Translations under genes and position numbers: made by a program | Shown here: positions 12,701 to 23,934 of the stretch, one piece after another | How the letters are laid out: every line of letters begins with the position of its first letter | Numbering within the stretch: position 1 is the stretch's first letter | Source of the DNA: Omphiscola glabra | Taxonomy: Eukaryota > Mollusca > Gastropoda > Lymnaeidae | Assembly: GCA_964017045.1 (NCBI GenBank) | Contig: OZ024806.1 | Span: 22,553,088-22,617,087, forward strand | Direction of reading: 5' to 3' | DNA length: 64,000 nucleotides | The notes under the pieces: generated by a model | Seen by the model: only the letters and a program-made list of their open reading frames with translations | The model's database searches: none | Told to the model about the DNA's origin: nothing

Positions 12701-15700
12701 ATAACGTGGTTAAGAAAACAGTCCTGTTCCTGTAAATTGCTAGCGCCTGTACCGAAGCATTTAACATTTCGTATAATAAGAAATAGTAGCATTGAACGTT
12801 AACCCTCTGACCTCATTCAAAACTTCATTCACCATTAACCCATTATGGAAGGGAAGACTTTAATTGAGGTACTTCTTTGTTTTCACGAAGTATTTTTAGA
12901 GTAGACGAAACGATTTTATTTGAGAAATGTCGCTTTAGTTTGTTTCACATAATAGATATTAAAAAGGAGACTATGTTAAGAATTTGTTGATATAAAAGGT
13001 TAACTTTTTTAAAGATTTTTTTTTAATACTGAAGGAACTAGCGCATAGACGAGTATAAGAAGCTCTAAAATATAAACTCGTCTTAAATTACGTCTCAAAA
13101 TGATCTAGAGACCGTTATAAGATAGGGATGTGAAAGTTGTTTGCTTATATATCATAAAAAACCTATAGATACATGTATGACAGTAGCCGTAGCACACGCT
13201 CACGCAGATACGATCATAAACACAGTTAAGATCATAAACACAGTTACGATCATAAACACAGTTATGATCATAACCACAGATACGATCACAAACACATTTT
13301 GATCCAAAACACAGATACGATCACAAACACATATATAAACACAAACACAGACACGATCACAAACACGGACACGATCACAAACACAGATACGATCACAAAC
13401 ACGATACGATCACAAACACAGTTACGATCATAAACACTTATATGATCACAAACGCATAAAAGATCACAACCACAGATACGATAAAAACATATGATCACAA
13501 AAGCATTTACGATCACAAACACACATATAGGATCACAAACACTATCGACAAGCTCAGAACCTAGATCAGAATTTGGATACCGGTTGCCTCGGACACAAAT
13601 GTGATAATGACGGTAACAAAAACGACTGTGCTGGAAAAGACCTCCTCCACTTCCATACATTTTTTTGTGTACAGTACCACTACAAGTCCTATGTTTGTGT
13701 ACAGTGAAACTACAAGTCCTATGTTTGTGTACAGTGCAACTACAAGTCCTATGTTTGTGTACAGTGCAACTACACGTCCTTTGTGTACAGTGCAACTACA
13801 AGTCTTATGTTTGTTTACAGTGCAACTACAAGGCCTATGTTTGTGTACAGTGCAACTTCACGCCCCATGGTTGTGTAGAGTGCAAATACAAGTCATAGGT
13901 TACAAGTTTAAACTGCTCTCTCCTCTCGTCCAGGACCTGTCCACCACATTCATTTAAACTGCTCTCTCCTCTCGTCCAGGAACTGCCCACCACATTCATT
14001 TAAACTGCTCTCTCCTCTCGCCCAGGACCTGCCCACCACATTTATTTAAACTGCTCTCTCCTCTCGCCCAGGACCTGCCCACCACATTCATTTAAAATGC
14101 TCTCTCCTCTCGTCCAGGACCCGCCCACCACATTCAACAGGGGAATTTTATTCAACGTTGGATTTCTTGAGGCTCTCAAGTCAGCTAACTTTGACTGCTT
14201 CGTATTTCATGACGTGGACATGATTCCCCTCAACGACCATTGTTTGTACAGATGTGCTGGCCACCCACGTCACCTGACGGTGGGGGTCAGCAAATGGAAG
14301 TATGGGTGAGTGTTTCATGCTGTCAAATCAGCAGTTCTATAGAATTTATGGAGACACCGAGATAGGAACGTTTTTGTCTTTACAGTATATGCATTATTTT
14401 TCTGTGATAAAAATTTGAATTTTAATATATGGTAAGTCGGCATGATGCGCGATAAAGATTTTAAGTAGAATAATTAGAGACAAAAGAGTTTTTGTAAATA
14501 AATATCTCTATATGTATATTATTATGTTAAGCTTTAATTATTATTAGAAAAAATACAAATTTAAATATTTCGGGAAATGCCGTGAGTAGAATAAGAAACA
14601 TTAATATAACTAGGAATTAAATTTACATAATATATGTGTACACTACCCAAACTTAAAATTAAAGGAAGGAAAAGAATAAGAATGGGCACAAAGTCTTAAA
14701 GAAAAACGAGATCAGAAGAATATGATACGCCAATGTGTACTTTATATATATTATGTGAGTGAGAGCGAGAGAGAGAGAGAGAGAGAGATTAACAGAGAAT
14801 ACCAAAAAGCATGTGCATGCAAAGATGTATTAGCTATACACATGGTTGCGCTAGTGTGATTACTGTGACATTTGTAACGGTAAGATCAATTCTTCGTTCA
14901 CCAGCCGAAAAAAAAAAATGTCGTTGGCCGGATTCGGCCCGTGGGCCATTGTTTTGTTGACCCCGACCTTACTAGACTATGACACCAAAAACGGTCTTCA
15001 TCAATCGATCTCGATTGTCACTCATCTCAACACCGAATAAGCACGTAATTAGGACAATGTTTGAAGAGCTGTTCATCCTCCACCGCGAGGATCAACGAAA
15101 ATACATTCTCGTGACCGTCTTTGTCTGTTTCATCCTGTGCGCATCTTAATACCAGCTGACCTATAAACAAGGATGTATTATTTATTGTATAGCTGTTCAT
15201 TTGTTGACCATGCGTGATGATTCCCCGATGGTACAGTACAAGATACCCCATCCTTTTTTTTTTGTGTTATGAAACATTGGAAAACTGGCTGGTTTTTAAA
15301 TAATTAAAAAAAAAAAATTAAATACTTCATTTTCTTGAACGTATATATTTAGTGAAGAATTACTGTATAAAAATTGTTATCAACTTCCAAATTTAAGCTC
15401 ATAGCAGAAAAAATACAGCCCTATTGGGAAACTAATATAACGCTTTATTAGCTAATATGAGACTAATATAAACCGGTCGATAACTAATATGATACTTATA
15501 TAAACGATTGAATGGCTAACATCAGACAGCTCTATTAAGTCTAATATAAACAATCCGTTCGCAAACATCGGACAGCTCCATTGAGACTATATAAACAATC
15601 CGTTCGAAAACATCGGACAGCTCTATTGAGACCATATAAACAATCCGTTAGCTAACATCAGACAGCTCTATTGAGACTAATATAAACAATCCGTTCGCAA

Positions 15701-17953
15701 ACATCATACATCTCTAATTACCGCTGCATTTTGTTGCAGACTGCCCTACTCTGATTACTTTGGAGGTGTCGTGGCATTTACTAGGCATCAGTTTGAAGCC
15801 ATCAATGGAGACTCCACTGTTTACTTTGGTTGGGGCGGAGAAGACGATGACTTGCAGAGAAGGTACACATAATAGAATTCATAACAGACTCCATAACAGA
15901 CTTCATAACAGACTTCATAACAGACTTCATTAACGGACTTCATAACAGACTCCATAACAGACTCGATAACAGACTCGATAACAGACTTCATAACAGGCTT
16001 CACAACAGACTTCATACCAGACTTCATAACAGACTTCATAACAGACTTCATAACAGACTTCATAACAGACTCCATAAAGACTTCATAACAGACTTCATAA
16101 TGGGAGGATGACTTCTAGGGCTTGTCCTTAACGTGGTTTGTGTTATTTAAGGTGTTGTTGACAGGTCAAACTTTATGATACATAGAGAAATGACGTTGAG
16201 CAGTGACATGGGGCAGCGACGTGCAGCTGAGACACAGAGCAGTGACATGGAGCAGCGACGTGCAGCTGAGACATGGAACTTAAACATAGAGCTTAGACAT
16301 GGAACTTAGACATGGAGCTTAGAGATGGAGCTGAGACATGGAGATGAGACATTTCGCAGTGACCTTTAGCTGAGACATGGGGCTGAGACATGGAACCTAG
16401 ACATGGGGCTTAGAAATGGAGCTTAGACATGGAGATGAGACATTTCGCAGTGACCTTGAGCTGAGACATGGAGCTGAGACACGGAGCAGAGACTTTGGAA
16501 AGACACAGACATATAACAGATACAGACATGGAACAGAGACATGGAGCAGACAATATTTTGGACAATTTTCAAACCGAAGAAATATTTTAAAGATTTATTT
16601 CTCTTATTTTGGCTTTATATACCTAGCGTATCAGCGTATAATAGATGCACACACTTTACATGTGTACAATAGACATATATTATTTACATGTGTATAGTAG
16701 ACATATATTATTTACATGTGTATAGTAGACATATATTATTTACATGTGTATAGTAGACATAGATTATTTACATGTGTATAATAGACATACATTATTTTAA
16801 TTTGTATAGTAGGCATAGATTATTTACATGTGTATAGTAGACATAAATTATTTTAATTTGTATAGTAGACATACATTTTTAACAATTATTTTGGACATAC
16901 ATTTATTGACAGTTTCTGTATTTATCAACATATGGGTTATGGTCAAGTTGTCTTAAAGTCGCGCATTTCATTAACATCCTGTAATTTTCAAATTTAAATA
17001 GTCTACCCTTATATATGCTAAGAATATTATCATCATTTTGTTGAACTGTTTATGAACATAGCGTAATCACTACTTTGTGGTGCTAGGCAATATGGATTGG
17101 GATTTTAAAAACTAAAATCTTATGTGTTCTCAGGGTTGCCGCTCACGGCTTTAAGACACTTCGATTCCCAGCTGAGATTTGTCGCTATGAGATGATCAAA
17201 CACGGGTCGGATGTGGGCAACACTCCTAATCCTAAGAGGTACCGGTCAGTTGAAATCATAAGCTCTAGAGATGGGGGAAATATGGATTCCCATAAATATT
17301 ATTTCAATTACAACATAATCATGGCAATATACACCGCTTAAAAAAAACATTTTTTACGTATCTCAAGTGGCAATGTTCAAGGAAGGACTTGCGTTATACA
17401 TTTCATAATTGTAAACTGCAATACAGGGATTCTAAAACAAAGGCGCCAGCATCTCCCATGAGTGCCAGCATCCCCAAGGGTTGCCAGCATCCCCCAGAGG
17501 TGCAAGCATACCTCGGGGGTGACAGACTCCATAAGGTGTGTCAGAATCCATCAGGTATTCCAGCATTCATCAGGGCGGCTGGTGGCCGTGTGGCGGATCG
17601 TAAGAAAACCCAGAAAATTAGCTTTCTTTCTATAACAAACAAACACACACACACTTAGTATCATTGACGATTCGGGAAATATGTTTTTACACTGAGATGG
17701 GGTTGGGTGTGGGATGCACCGTGAAACAGTCAAGATCCCCTACTGTAAAAAAAAATTTGTGTGACCAAGTTTTACCTCTACTCTTCCTACCTGCAGGTTG
17801 AAACTGGTCAGCTCGTCCATAGGGAGAATGTTGAAGGACGGTCTCAATACAACAACCTACGAAGTGACGAAGTACGACAAGAAACACCTGTATACCTGGA
17901 TCAACGTCTTTATAAATAGAACAGAAGTTCTGCAAGGTCATGGCCTGGTGTGA
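9721..17953 (+). CDS. Beta-1,4-galactosyltransferase-like enzyme, 7 exons, 418 aa
   Basis: Exons: 9721-9856, 10252-10560, 12441-12673, 14118-14305, 15740-15862, 17134-17244, 17797-17953. All junctions are GT-AG and the phases join without a break. It is a type II Golgi protein: a short cytoplasmic tail, a membrane anchor at about residues 13-33, then a stem with N-glycosylation sequons. The catalytic domain follows the B4GALT family (CAZy GT7): IPYRNR (192-197), FNR (232-234), DVD (258-260) and WGGEDDD (320-326). Asp260, Met350 and His353 fall on the metal ligands, and the 90-residue Asp-to-Met spacing equals that of the bovine enzyme (D254, M344, H347). Tyr295 in YFGG matches bovine Tyr289, which favours UDP-Gal over UDP-GalNAc; a snail family member is reported to use UDP-GlcNAc, so donor choice is inference. 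Length is close to vertebrate B4GALT1 (about 400 aa). The start is the only ATG in frame with the anchor; an upstream ATG is followed at once by a stop. Fold assignment is near certain; substrate is not. Confidence 0.95.
9852..10213 (+). repeat. 28-bp intron-1 array built on the exon-1 splice donor
   Basis: The true donor (exon ends 9856, gtaagt follows) lies inside the first unit, gtccagtaagtta. About 12 further units of 28 bp follow, each restating the donor context, and about seven keep an intact gtaagtt hexamer. Reading through exon 1 meets an in-frame TAA in the second unit, so use of a downstream donor would truncate the protein. Confidence 0.93.
10670..11560 (+). repeat. 33-bp minisatellite in intron 2, about 27 copies
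   Basis: The unit is around tgtcgcatccttgtcacggc plus tctgtcacagccc, with a few shortened copies and a duplicated block of about 190 bp (near 11000-11110 and 11185-11290). The 33-bp period and absence of plus-strand stops open all three plus frames for about 300 codons. It starts about 110 bp after the exon-2 donor. Confidence 0.95.
11640..12200 (+). repeat. Dispersed repeat family R1, copy 1 (intron 2)
   Basis: It begins at a poly-C tract (11649-11667) and contains acgcgccaaacgcacttgcg and gcctatgtgccaaattttag. The same order of motifs recurs at 24550-24930 in the same orientation with moderate divergence, so this is an interspersed repeat. No coding capacity or terminal repeat was recognised, so the class is unknown. 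Confidence 0.7.
13195..13545. repeat. 18-bp-type minisatellite in intron 3
   Basis: Repeated acgatcacaaacacagat-like units with variable length. It produces a spurious minus-strand frame of 169 codons (13286-13795). Confidence 0.85.
13660..13890. repeat. 30-bp minisatellite in intron 3, about 8 copies
   Basis: The unit is tgtgtacagtgcaactacaa plus gtcctatgtt. It directly precedes the 46-bp splice-acceptor array. Confidence 0.88.
13907..14136 (+). repeat. 46-bp array duplicating the exon-4 splice acceptor, 5 copies
   Basis: Each unit has a pyrimidine tract ending cgtccag or cgcccag, followed by the start of exon 4 (gacctgcccaccacattca). Acceptor positions, the first base after cag, are 13934, 13980, 14026, 14072 and the true one at 14118, exactly 46 bp apart. 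In the exon-3 reading frame each of the four upstream copies runs into a TAA within eight codons, so only the last acceptor gives a full-length enzyme. Confidence 0.95.
14763..14789. repeat. (GA)n microsatellite
   Basis: Short gagagaga run in intron 4. Confidence 0.85.
14923..14965 (+). mobile_element. hAT-like end fragment
   Basis: The segment ggccggattcggcccgtggg and the following bases up to gacccc resemble the right end of the element at 20435-21375. Only one end is visible, so this is a solo fragment in intron 4. Confidence 0.5.
15430..15715. repeat. Approx. 45-bp minisatellite in intron 4, about 6 copies
   Basis: Units carry cagctctattgagactaata and ataaacaatccgttcgc. The array ends about 25 bp before the exon-5 acceptor but does not contain it. 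Confidence 0.85.
15875..16110. repeat. 12-bp minisatellite in intron 5, about 19 copies
   Basis: The unit is agacttcataac with agactccataac and agactcgataac variants. It starts about 15 bp after the exon-5 donor. Confidence 0.93.
16180..16545. repeat. Purine-rich 12-13 bp minisatellite in intron 5
   Basis: Degenerate gagacatggagct units, with a longer duplicated block (gatgagacatttcgcagtga) at 16343 and 16433. Confidence 0.85.
16655..16880. repeat. 27-bp minisatellite in intron 5, about 8 copies
   Basis: The unit is tagacatatattatttacat plus gtgtata. Confidence 0.9.
17445..17580. repeat. Degenerate approx. 20-bp repeat in intron 6
   Basis: Diverged units of the form gccagcatcccccagaggt. 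Period and copy number are approximate. Confidence 0.55.
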
Positions 17954-18239
17954 CTGTCACATAAAGATGTATTGCCTCTGCACATCTTAGCCCCACGTCC
18001 AAACAAATGTGTGAAAAATCTCCACATTATAACATAAATTCTTTACGTGTGCCCATATATTGATCACGTCCACCCATATCATCATCACTTCATCCCGTAT
18101 TTGATCTTTTCTCTCATATATTTATCCCTTATGCTTTTATGCTTATGACGTGTGGCCTACAGCTCAACATGTGTGTGCTCAAATCGTTTGCTTATTTTTA
18201 TGCTTATACTTCCCAAAATATGTCATTGAGTCTTTATAA

Positions 18240-18431
18240 CAGCGGTTATCAACGTGTGGATCCTGACCCCTTTAGGGCTCGAAAGACCCTTACACAGGGG
18301 TCGCCTAAGACCATCGGAAAACACATACTTATGAAGTAGCAACGAAATAATTTTATGGTTGGGGGTCACTACAACATATTTAAGGGAACCGTATTTAAGG
18401 GTCGGGACATTAGGAAGGTTGAGAACGGCTG
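18240..18431 (+). mobile_element. 192-bp non-autonomous hAT element, OC1/URR1-like
   Basis: It starts cagcggttatcaacgtgtgg and ends aaggttgagaacggctg, so the two ends are imperfect inverted repeats. Internal blocks 'acacaggggtcgcctaagac' and 'tatgaagtagcaacgaa' match what I remember of the OposCharlie1/URR1 hAT families of tetrapods. Flanks are ctttataa (18232-18239) and ctttagaa (18432-18439), an 8-bp target duplication with one mismatch, as expected for hAT. It lies between the galactosyltransferase stop codon and the first AATAAA, so probably in the 3' UTR. The family name is from memory and was not searched. Confidence 0.85.
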
Positions 18432-18574
18432 CTTTAGAAAGTCAAAGCTGCCTTGCATTAACGTTGGGCACTATGCATGTAATGACTCCATTTATTTAGT
18501 TATCAGAAGATTTCCCTCTCTTCTTTTATTCTTTGGCTTTTTTAAAGTTGAATCCAAACGAGAAAAGTAAACTG

Positions 18575-18580
18575 AATAAA
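18575..18580 (+). promoter_or_regulatory. Candidate polyadenylation signal AATAAA
   Basis: First AATAAA downstream of the galactosyltransferase stop codon, about 620 bp away. Using it would place the hAT MITE inside the 3' UTR. Not proven. Confidence 0.35.
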
Positions 18581-18714
18581 ATGGCTGAATGTTTTCCGCT
18601 TGATTAGCACGTTACACGCGTAATATCAAGATTATTTTGTTGGTACTGGGTCATATTTTCACAAGTCATCTTCTATATTTAAACAGTGTCACAGAGTCTT
18701 ATATTTATCGTCGA

Positions 18715-18945
18715 GCCGATTATAGCGTCAAGAGGATATCTAACGAATTATGGCGTCAAGTGGCGATCAAACACGTTATAGCGTCAAGTGGCCATACAAC
18801 CTATTCTCTTGTCAATGGCCATATAACGAATTTTAGCATCAAGCGGCTATCAAATCAATTATAATGTCAAGTGACCATTCTACCAATTATAGCGTCAAAT
18901 GGCCATCAAACCAAATGTAACGTCAAGTGGCCGGGCTGCGGCGTA
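18715..18945. repeat. Approx. 28-bp minisatellite
   Basis: Diverged units like ttatagcgtcaagtggccat plus caaaccaa. Confidence 0.8.
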
Positions 18946-19457
18946 AATTCATGCAAAAGGTTTGCCTGTCTCTTCAGTCCTGTTGATATGATCAAGTTGT
19001 ATTTTTCGTAAAGGATTCTGATGTTCTCAAAACCAAACTTTTGTTGATTAAACTATCCTTGAAATTTCTCAAGCTTCTGTCATTTAAGACATACATATAT
19101 GGATTAAAAACAGTTAATATCATGTCACTGACTCAGAAACTGCAGCAAAAACAATTATTATCATAATCCATTTTTTTTTTACTATTCTATGTGTAGATGA
19201 AAGCAGTTGTCAGAACTAGTAGTCCAGCTTGATGTCTCACTTTAGAAACCCGAAGTGTTTTTTTTCAACCTTTACATGCATCAAAAGTGTCTTCATTCAT
19301 GCATTCCAGAAATGTAACGTAAATTTATTCATCTCAGAAACACAGAGGGTTTGTATTCTTCCATTTTAGAATTTTCAAGTGTCTTTATTGATTTCATTAC
19401 AGAAATAGATAATGTAATTTTCAAATCAGGAAGGGCGTGGAATATGTGCCCCCCCCC

Positions 19458-19489
<32 letters not shown>

Positions 19490-20434
19490 AACAAAATAAT
19501 AATAATCGGTGACCGATTTCTAGTATCGAGTATTAAAAAATTGTATGGGAATTTAAAAAGTGAAATGTGTGTAAATAGTCAAACAAAGCGCCAACTCTAA
19601 TGTTGTACTCGCACGTCATTGGTGCAACTCAACTATATGTAATTCAATCTTCAAATGTGTAGTCATTTTTACAAAAAATTAATAAAGCGTTTAGAGGATT
19701 AAATCATTTTTAGACACGAATAAAATAGGAATATAATGTGTTTAGTATATAGAATTGACCATGTCCTAAATGAACCTGGTTTGCTCTACAAAATGGTTAG
19801 GTTTTTCATTTTTTTAAAAATGGTGGATACCGCGTTTTGAAAATAATCTCTTCATATCTTAAAACCTGTACTTACCAGAGCTTAGTATTAACTTATAATG
19901 AGTCAGAGGCGTAGCAGATCACTTTTACTTCCTCAAATATCTGATACCCACATTGCCACTGAGCTAAACGCGTGTCCGCAGCCTAGACTCCTGCTGCCCG
20001 TTAGTCCATTAAACTGTAGTGTATCCACGATTTCGCTGTACTACTATCCGGTTCTTCCCCCCAACTATCACAATATTGAAAGATTGAAATAATTCATAGC
20101 ATTTAACCTAAAATAATGCGTTAGGATTATAAAGTACAAGCTGGGGCAACACAAACTCTTTGTTGCGCGTGTAATATTAGGGAAGATGCGCATCATCTAT
20201 AATAATAATTCCAGGTGGCGCTCCATATATCCAGCAATGCTTGGTTGCATTGGCTCTATAGAGAGTCAGTGGTGAGGGGCACGAAAACAATTGCCATCAT
20301 ACCTGTGAATACCAGGTGACTGCTCAAAACCATTCCAATGTCGAATTTCAAGTGATTTAATATCTAATGTTACTATTGTTTTTACTCCTTAATTCCATTG
20401 GGACAGAGAAGGTCCACATTGGGCCTATTATGAA
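18946..20434. other. Intergenic sequence without recognised gene
   Basis: Contains a poly-A run (19459-19486) and an AAT run. I see no exon with splice support. Confidence 0.4.
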
Positions 20435-21375
20435 CAGGGGTCACCAAACTACGGCCCGCGGGCCGGAACCGGCCAGTAAGGACAGTTCATCCGGCCCACC
20501 GACGGTACTTCAACTTGCTTGGTAAAATGTATGGAACACGAGACATTGTGATATAATTTTAATTTCAATATTATGTTTAGAATACTAGGAGATCTTCACA
20601 CTCGCGGAGACGTCATGGCTGCTATGCGACTTAATTTACCATTTTCAATGTTAAATTATTTTATCTAGATTTTCTTTTTCATTACAGACCTGTTTACCTC
20701 CGAACTTCTAAAATCGTACAACATTGTCTCAAAAACGTACAATATGGTATCTTAATAGTACATAAATAAACATACGGTATGTAAATTGAATACAATAACT
20801 ACTCACAACACAGTGCCTAGTGGGATCGAGTTAAGTTGGCGCCAAAAAAGTTTACTACTAAAAGTAGATGACCGACGTTTATAACACAATCTGCGGTCAC
20901 TTTGTTTTGCAGACGTGTATTTGAAATTGATATTAATTTATATTGAGTGGACGCACAGTTCACATTATCGCAGTCTATCACTAGTGAAAATAAAGTTACT
21001 GGTGAACTCAGATCAGCATAAAATAAGATGTATTTAAATAAGAATTAATAAGCAAATGATGCCATATTTAAAAAACCTACCAAGTAACCTGAGGTTGTTG
21101 TTTTTAGGAAAAGCTGGTTTTAAAAAAAATCATAAAATAAGAATCAATTTTCATTAGCCATATTCCCTATAATATATAATAGTCTGATAACCACCACAAA
21201 CTGGGTAGTAATTCGGTGGAAAAAAAGAGGAGTATTGGAGACATACGGGGACATTAAATTGATCGCAACGTCTCGTGTACCATACTTTTAATAATACCAA
21301 GTACTATCGGCGGGCCGGATGTACTGGACTCGCTGGCCGGATCCGGCCCGCGGGCCGAAGTTTAGTGACCCCCTG
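20435..21375. mobile_element. 941-bp non-autonomous hAT-like element
   Basis: The left end begins caggggtcaccaaactacgg and is followed by cccgcgggccggaaccggcc. The right end is the near-exact reverse complement (ggccggatccggcccgcggg, then ccgaagtttagtgaccccct g), giving terminal inverted repeats of about 40-50 bp. There is no transposase reading frame. The flanking 8-mers attatgaa and atttaggt match only weakly, so the target duplication has decayed or the end is misplaced by a few bases. Confidence 0.75.
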
Positions 21376-21504
21376 ATTTAGGTAATTAAATTCAATTATG
21401 ATTGCTTAAAATGTGTTCTTAAAAACTGATGTTTTTATTATAATGGGATGTCTAACATAATTATATTACAATATAATGTGTGTAATATAACTGTATAATG
21501 GAAC

Positions 21505-21722
21505 CGTTTGTTTGATATTCAATAATGTGACAGTGTGTAACGATGTATTTCAATAATGTGACAGTGTGTAACGATGTATTTCAATAATGTGACAGTGTGT
21601 ATCGATGTATTTCACTAGTGTGACAGTGTGTAACGAATTATTTCAATAGTGTGATAGTGAGTAACGTTGTATTTCAATAATGTGACAGTGTGTAACGATG
21701 TATTTCAATAATGTGACATAAT
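21505..21722. repeat. 31-bp minisatellite, about 7 copies
   Basis: The unit is aataatgtgacagtgtgtaa plus cgatgtatttc. Confidence 0.92.
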
Positions 21723-21897
21723 ATTTTTTTTAAAAACCTTGATTTCACAAAAGTACATTTTTTAAGTTCAGTTACAATGGATATTTTAAAAGGATTCTTG
21801 CTTTGCTCGTCAAGTAAATTAATACATTTTTAAAAACTTTATTCAAGCATGTCAGGTGTAACTGATTTCAAACCACCCACCCTGTTAAGCGTTTATT

Positions 21898-21916
21898 TAA
21901 ATATATATATATATAC

Positions 21917-21955
<39 letters not shown>

Positions 21956-21977
21956 GGTATATATATATATATATATG
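21898..21977. repeat. (TA)n microsatellite with two cggtat interruptions
   Basis: An almost perfectly palindromic alternating TA tract that could extrude a cruciform. Confidence 0.9.
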
Positions 21978-22899
21978 GATCACATAGTGACCATTTGTCA
22001 TAACTAAAAAGAAACGTCTATATTATCACAATCTCAAAACCAAAAAATGAAAATTATAACCAAGACTTGTAAAAGAAACACACACAAAAAAAAAAAAAAT
22101 CCCCAAAAAACAACGAAAAAAAAAAAACAACCTTAAATTTGAGAACAGTTTGTTTATATCTGAGCTAAAATGAAAAATCTTAATTTCTTATTTAACGATA
22201 TGTCTCGTTGACAAACAGAACACAACAAAACACGAAACCATAAATTAAATGCAAGCTAAGGCTAATTACAATTAATATTTTTATTTAGTTAATTTAATAT
22301 TACATAAATAAAATAAAGAACACAAACCAAAGCCATTGACTTACAGTAGAATGATGGCTAGTACCGGTACAATGTTGAAGAAAGGTACAATTTTGGGAAA
22401 GGAACGTGCACACTCACGGCCAAATATTTGTATATAAATCTTTGTCTCGTATCGCAAATCTCTCTCGCTCATCTCTCCAAGCGTTTATATAGTCTGTTTC
22501 AGAGACTTTTCTAGATATGGGTTCGGCATTGTTTAAGACGCCCGAGACCCGTCTCGTATATTCTAATTTTACAGACTATAGACTCTATTTATTTGTAATT
22601 GAGGTCAAGCGAGGCTATTTTTTAATTAAACCACACCCATTTGTTGCGTTGCCAATCTTAAGGGGTCAGCTCAAGTTCATTCACGAGAAAAGATGAACGA
22701 AAGTAAACAAGACGCCTATAACAAAGTTAATTTTATAGTTACAGATTTATTTTTTGGGGGCTATTTATTATGACCATTATAAACAGTTAAAATGACCAAC
22801 TGTGGTCGGAAAAGTCATTAGTCAAAAGAGCCAAAAAATCAGCAGCATGACAATTAAAAATTTTTTGAGACCCTAATTTCTTTTCAAGAACCATGTTAT

Positions 22900-22992
22900 T
22901 CAGAGTCAAAACCGATTTGTGGCCAACTGGCCGAGCCGCACTCAGATCGCTAAAGGGCCGCCAGCGGCTCGCGGGCCGCGGTTTGCCGATCA
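22900..22992 (+). mobile_element. hAT-like right-end fragment
   Basis: GC-rich end 'agcggctcgcgggccgcggt' followed by ttgccgatca in otherwise AT-rich DNA resembles hAT termini. No matching left end was found nearby. Confidence 0.45.
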
Positions 22993-23149
22993 CTTGTATA
23001 GGATAAAAGATGATAAGAACATATTGCTTCATTGTTTAAAGTGAATATAATTTTTTTTAAAATTATTATTATTATTAAAATGTAGATTATTGTTCTCAGT
23101 ACAAAGATTAATAATCTAACCAAGAGACCATTTTAAAACTAGATCAATT

Positions 23150-23265
23150 TCATCACAAGACATAGCTGAACACAAGACATTACTAAACACAAGACATAGC
23201 TGAACACAAGTCATTACTAAACACAATGCACATAAACACAAAACATTTCTAAACACAAGACATTC
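23150..23265. repeat. Short degenerate repeat (acacaagacattactaa)
   Basis: About six imperfect 17-18 bp units. Confidence 0.65.
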
Positions 23266-23521
23266 TATTTTCTTAAGCACAATAGAGCATGCGTCATAGA
23301 ACTTCACTACCTTGATCAAAATATTGAATTTAATAGTCATTATATAGATTTTGTAACCCTCTATCAATCTACGGCAGAATAAGTCATGATTCGTGGAAAG
23401 AGACGGACCCTCTAGCTAGCTACGCCAGAATTGAGGTGATTTTATACCCAAAACATCCAACAAGAGTTGCAATAAGTAAAATTGGGTACTGATAATTTAT
23501 TTATGTTATTGATGGATAAGA

Positions 23522-23568
23522 CCCCGCCGTGCCCTCCCAATGGAAAGTTTGAGAAGCACTGACCTTAA
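23522..23568 (-). mobile_element. Short hAT terminal fragment
   Basis: The reverse complement starts cagtgcttctcaaactttcc, the usual form of Charlie-type hAT ends. Only the end remains. Confidence 0.45.
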
Positions 23569-23934
23569 ACGATGTCATGGTCATGCTAGCTGTCGTATGT
23601 CACATATGAGTTTGACATCATTGAATGGCTGAAAGAAATGTCTTCACATCAACATCTGACGTCTATCCAGGAGGACATAATTGTGTGGGGAATAGAGTGT
23701 AAGTGCCCTTGATGTGCGCGTACATTCACTGTACCGTTAGTAAAGGACCAAAAGCCGTAACTTGACCCCATTATTTCAAGTGGGCATAACTCTTGAAACC
23801 TAGATTATCTACCTTGTGTCCTCGCTTGTCTGCTCATGTTCAAGGGCCTCGCCCACCCCCCCCCCCCTAAACCCTCCTAAAAGCCCCACGTTTTAAGACA
23901 CAATTTTGAAGATTGACCACAGTGAATTTCTAAG

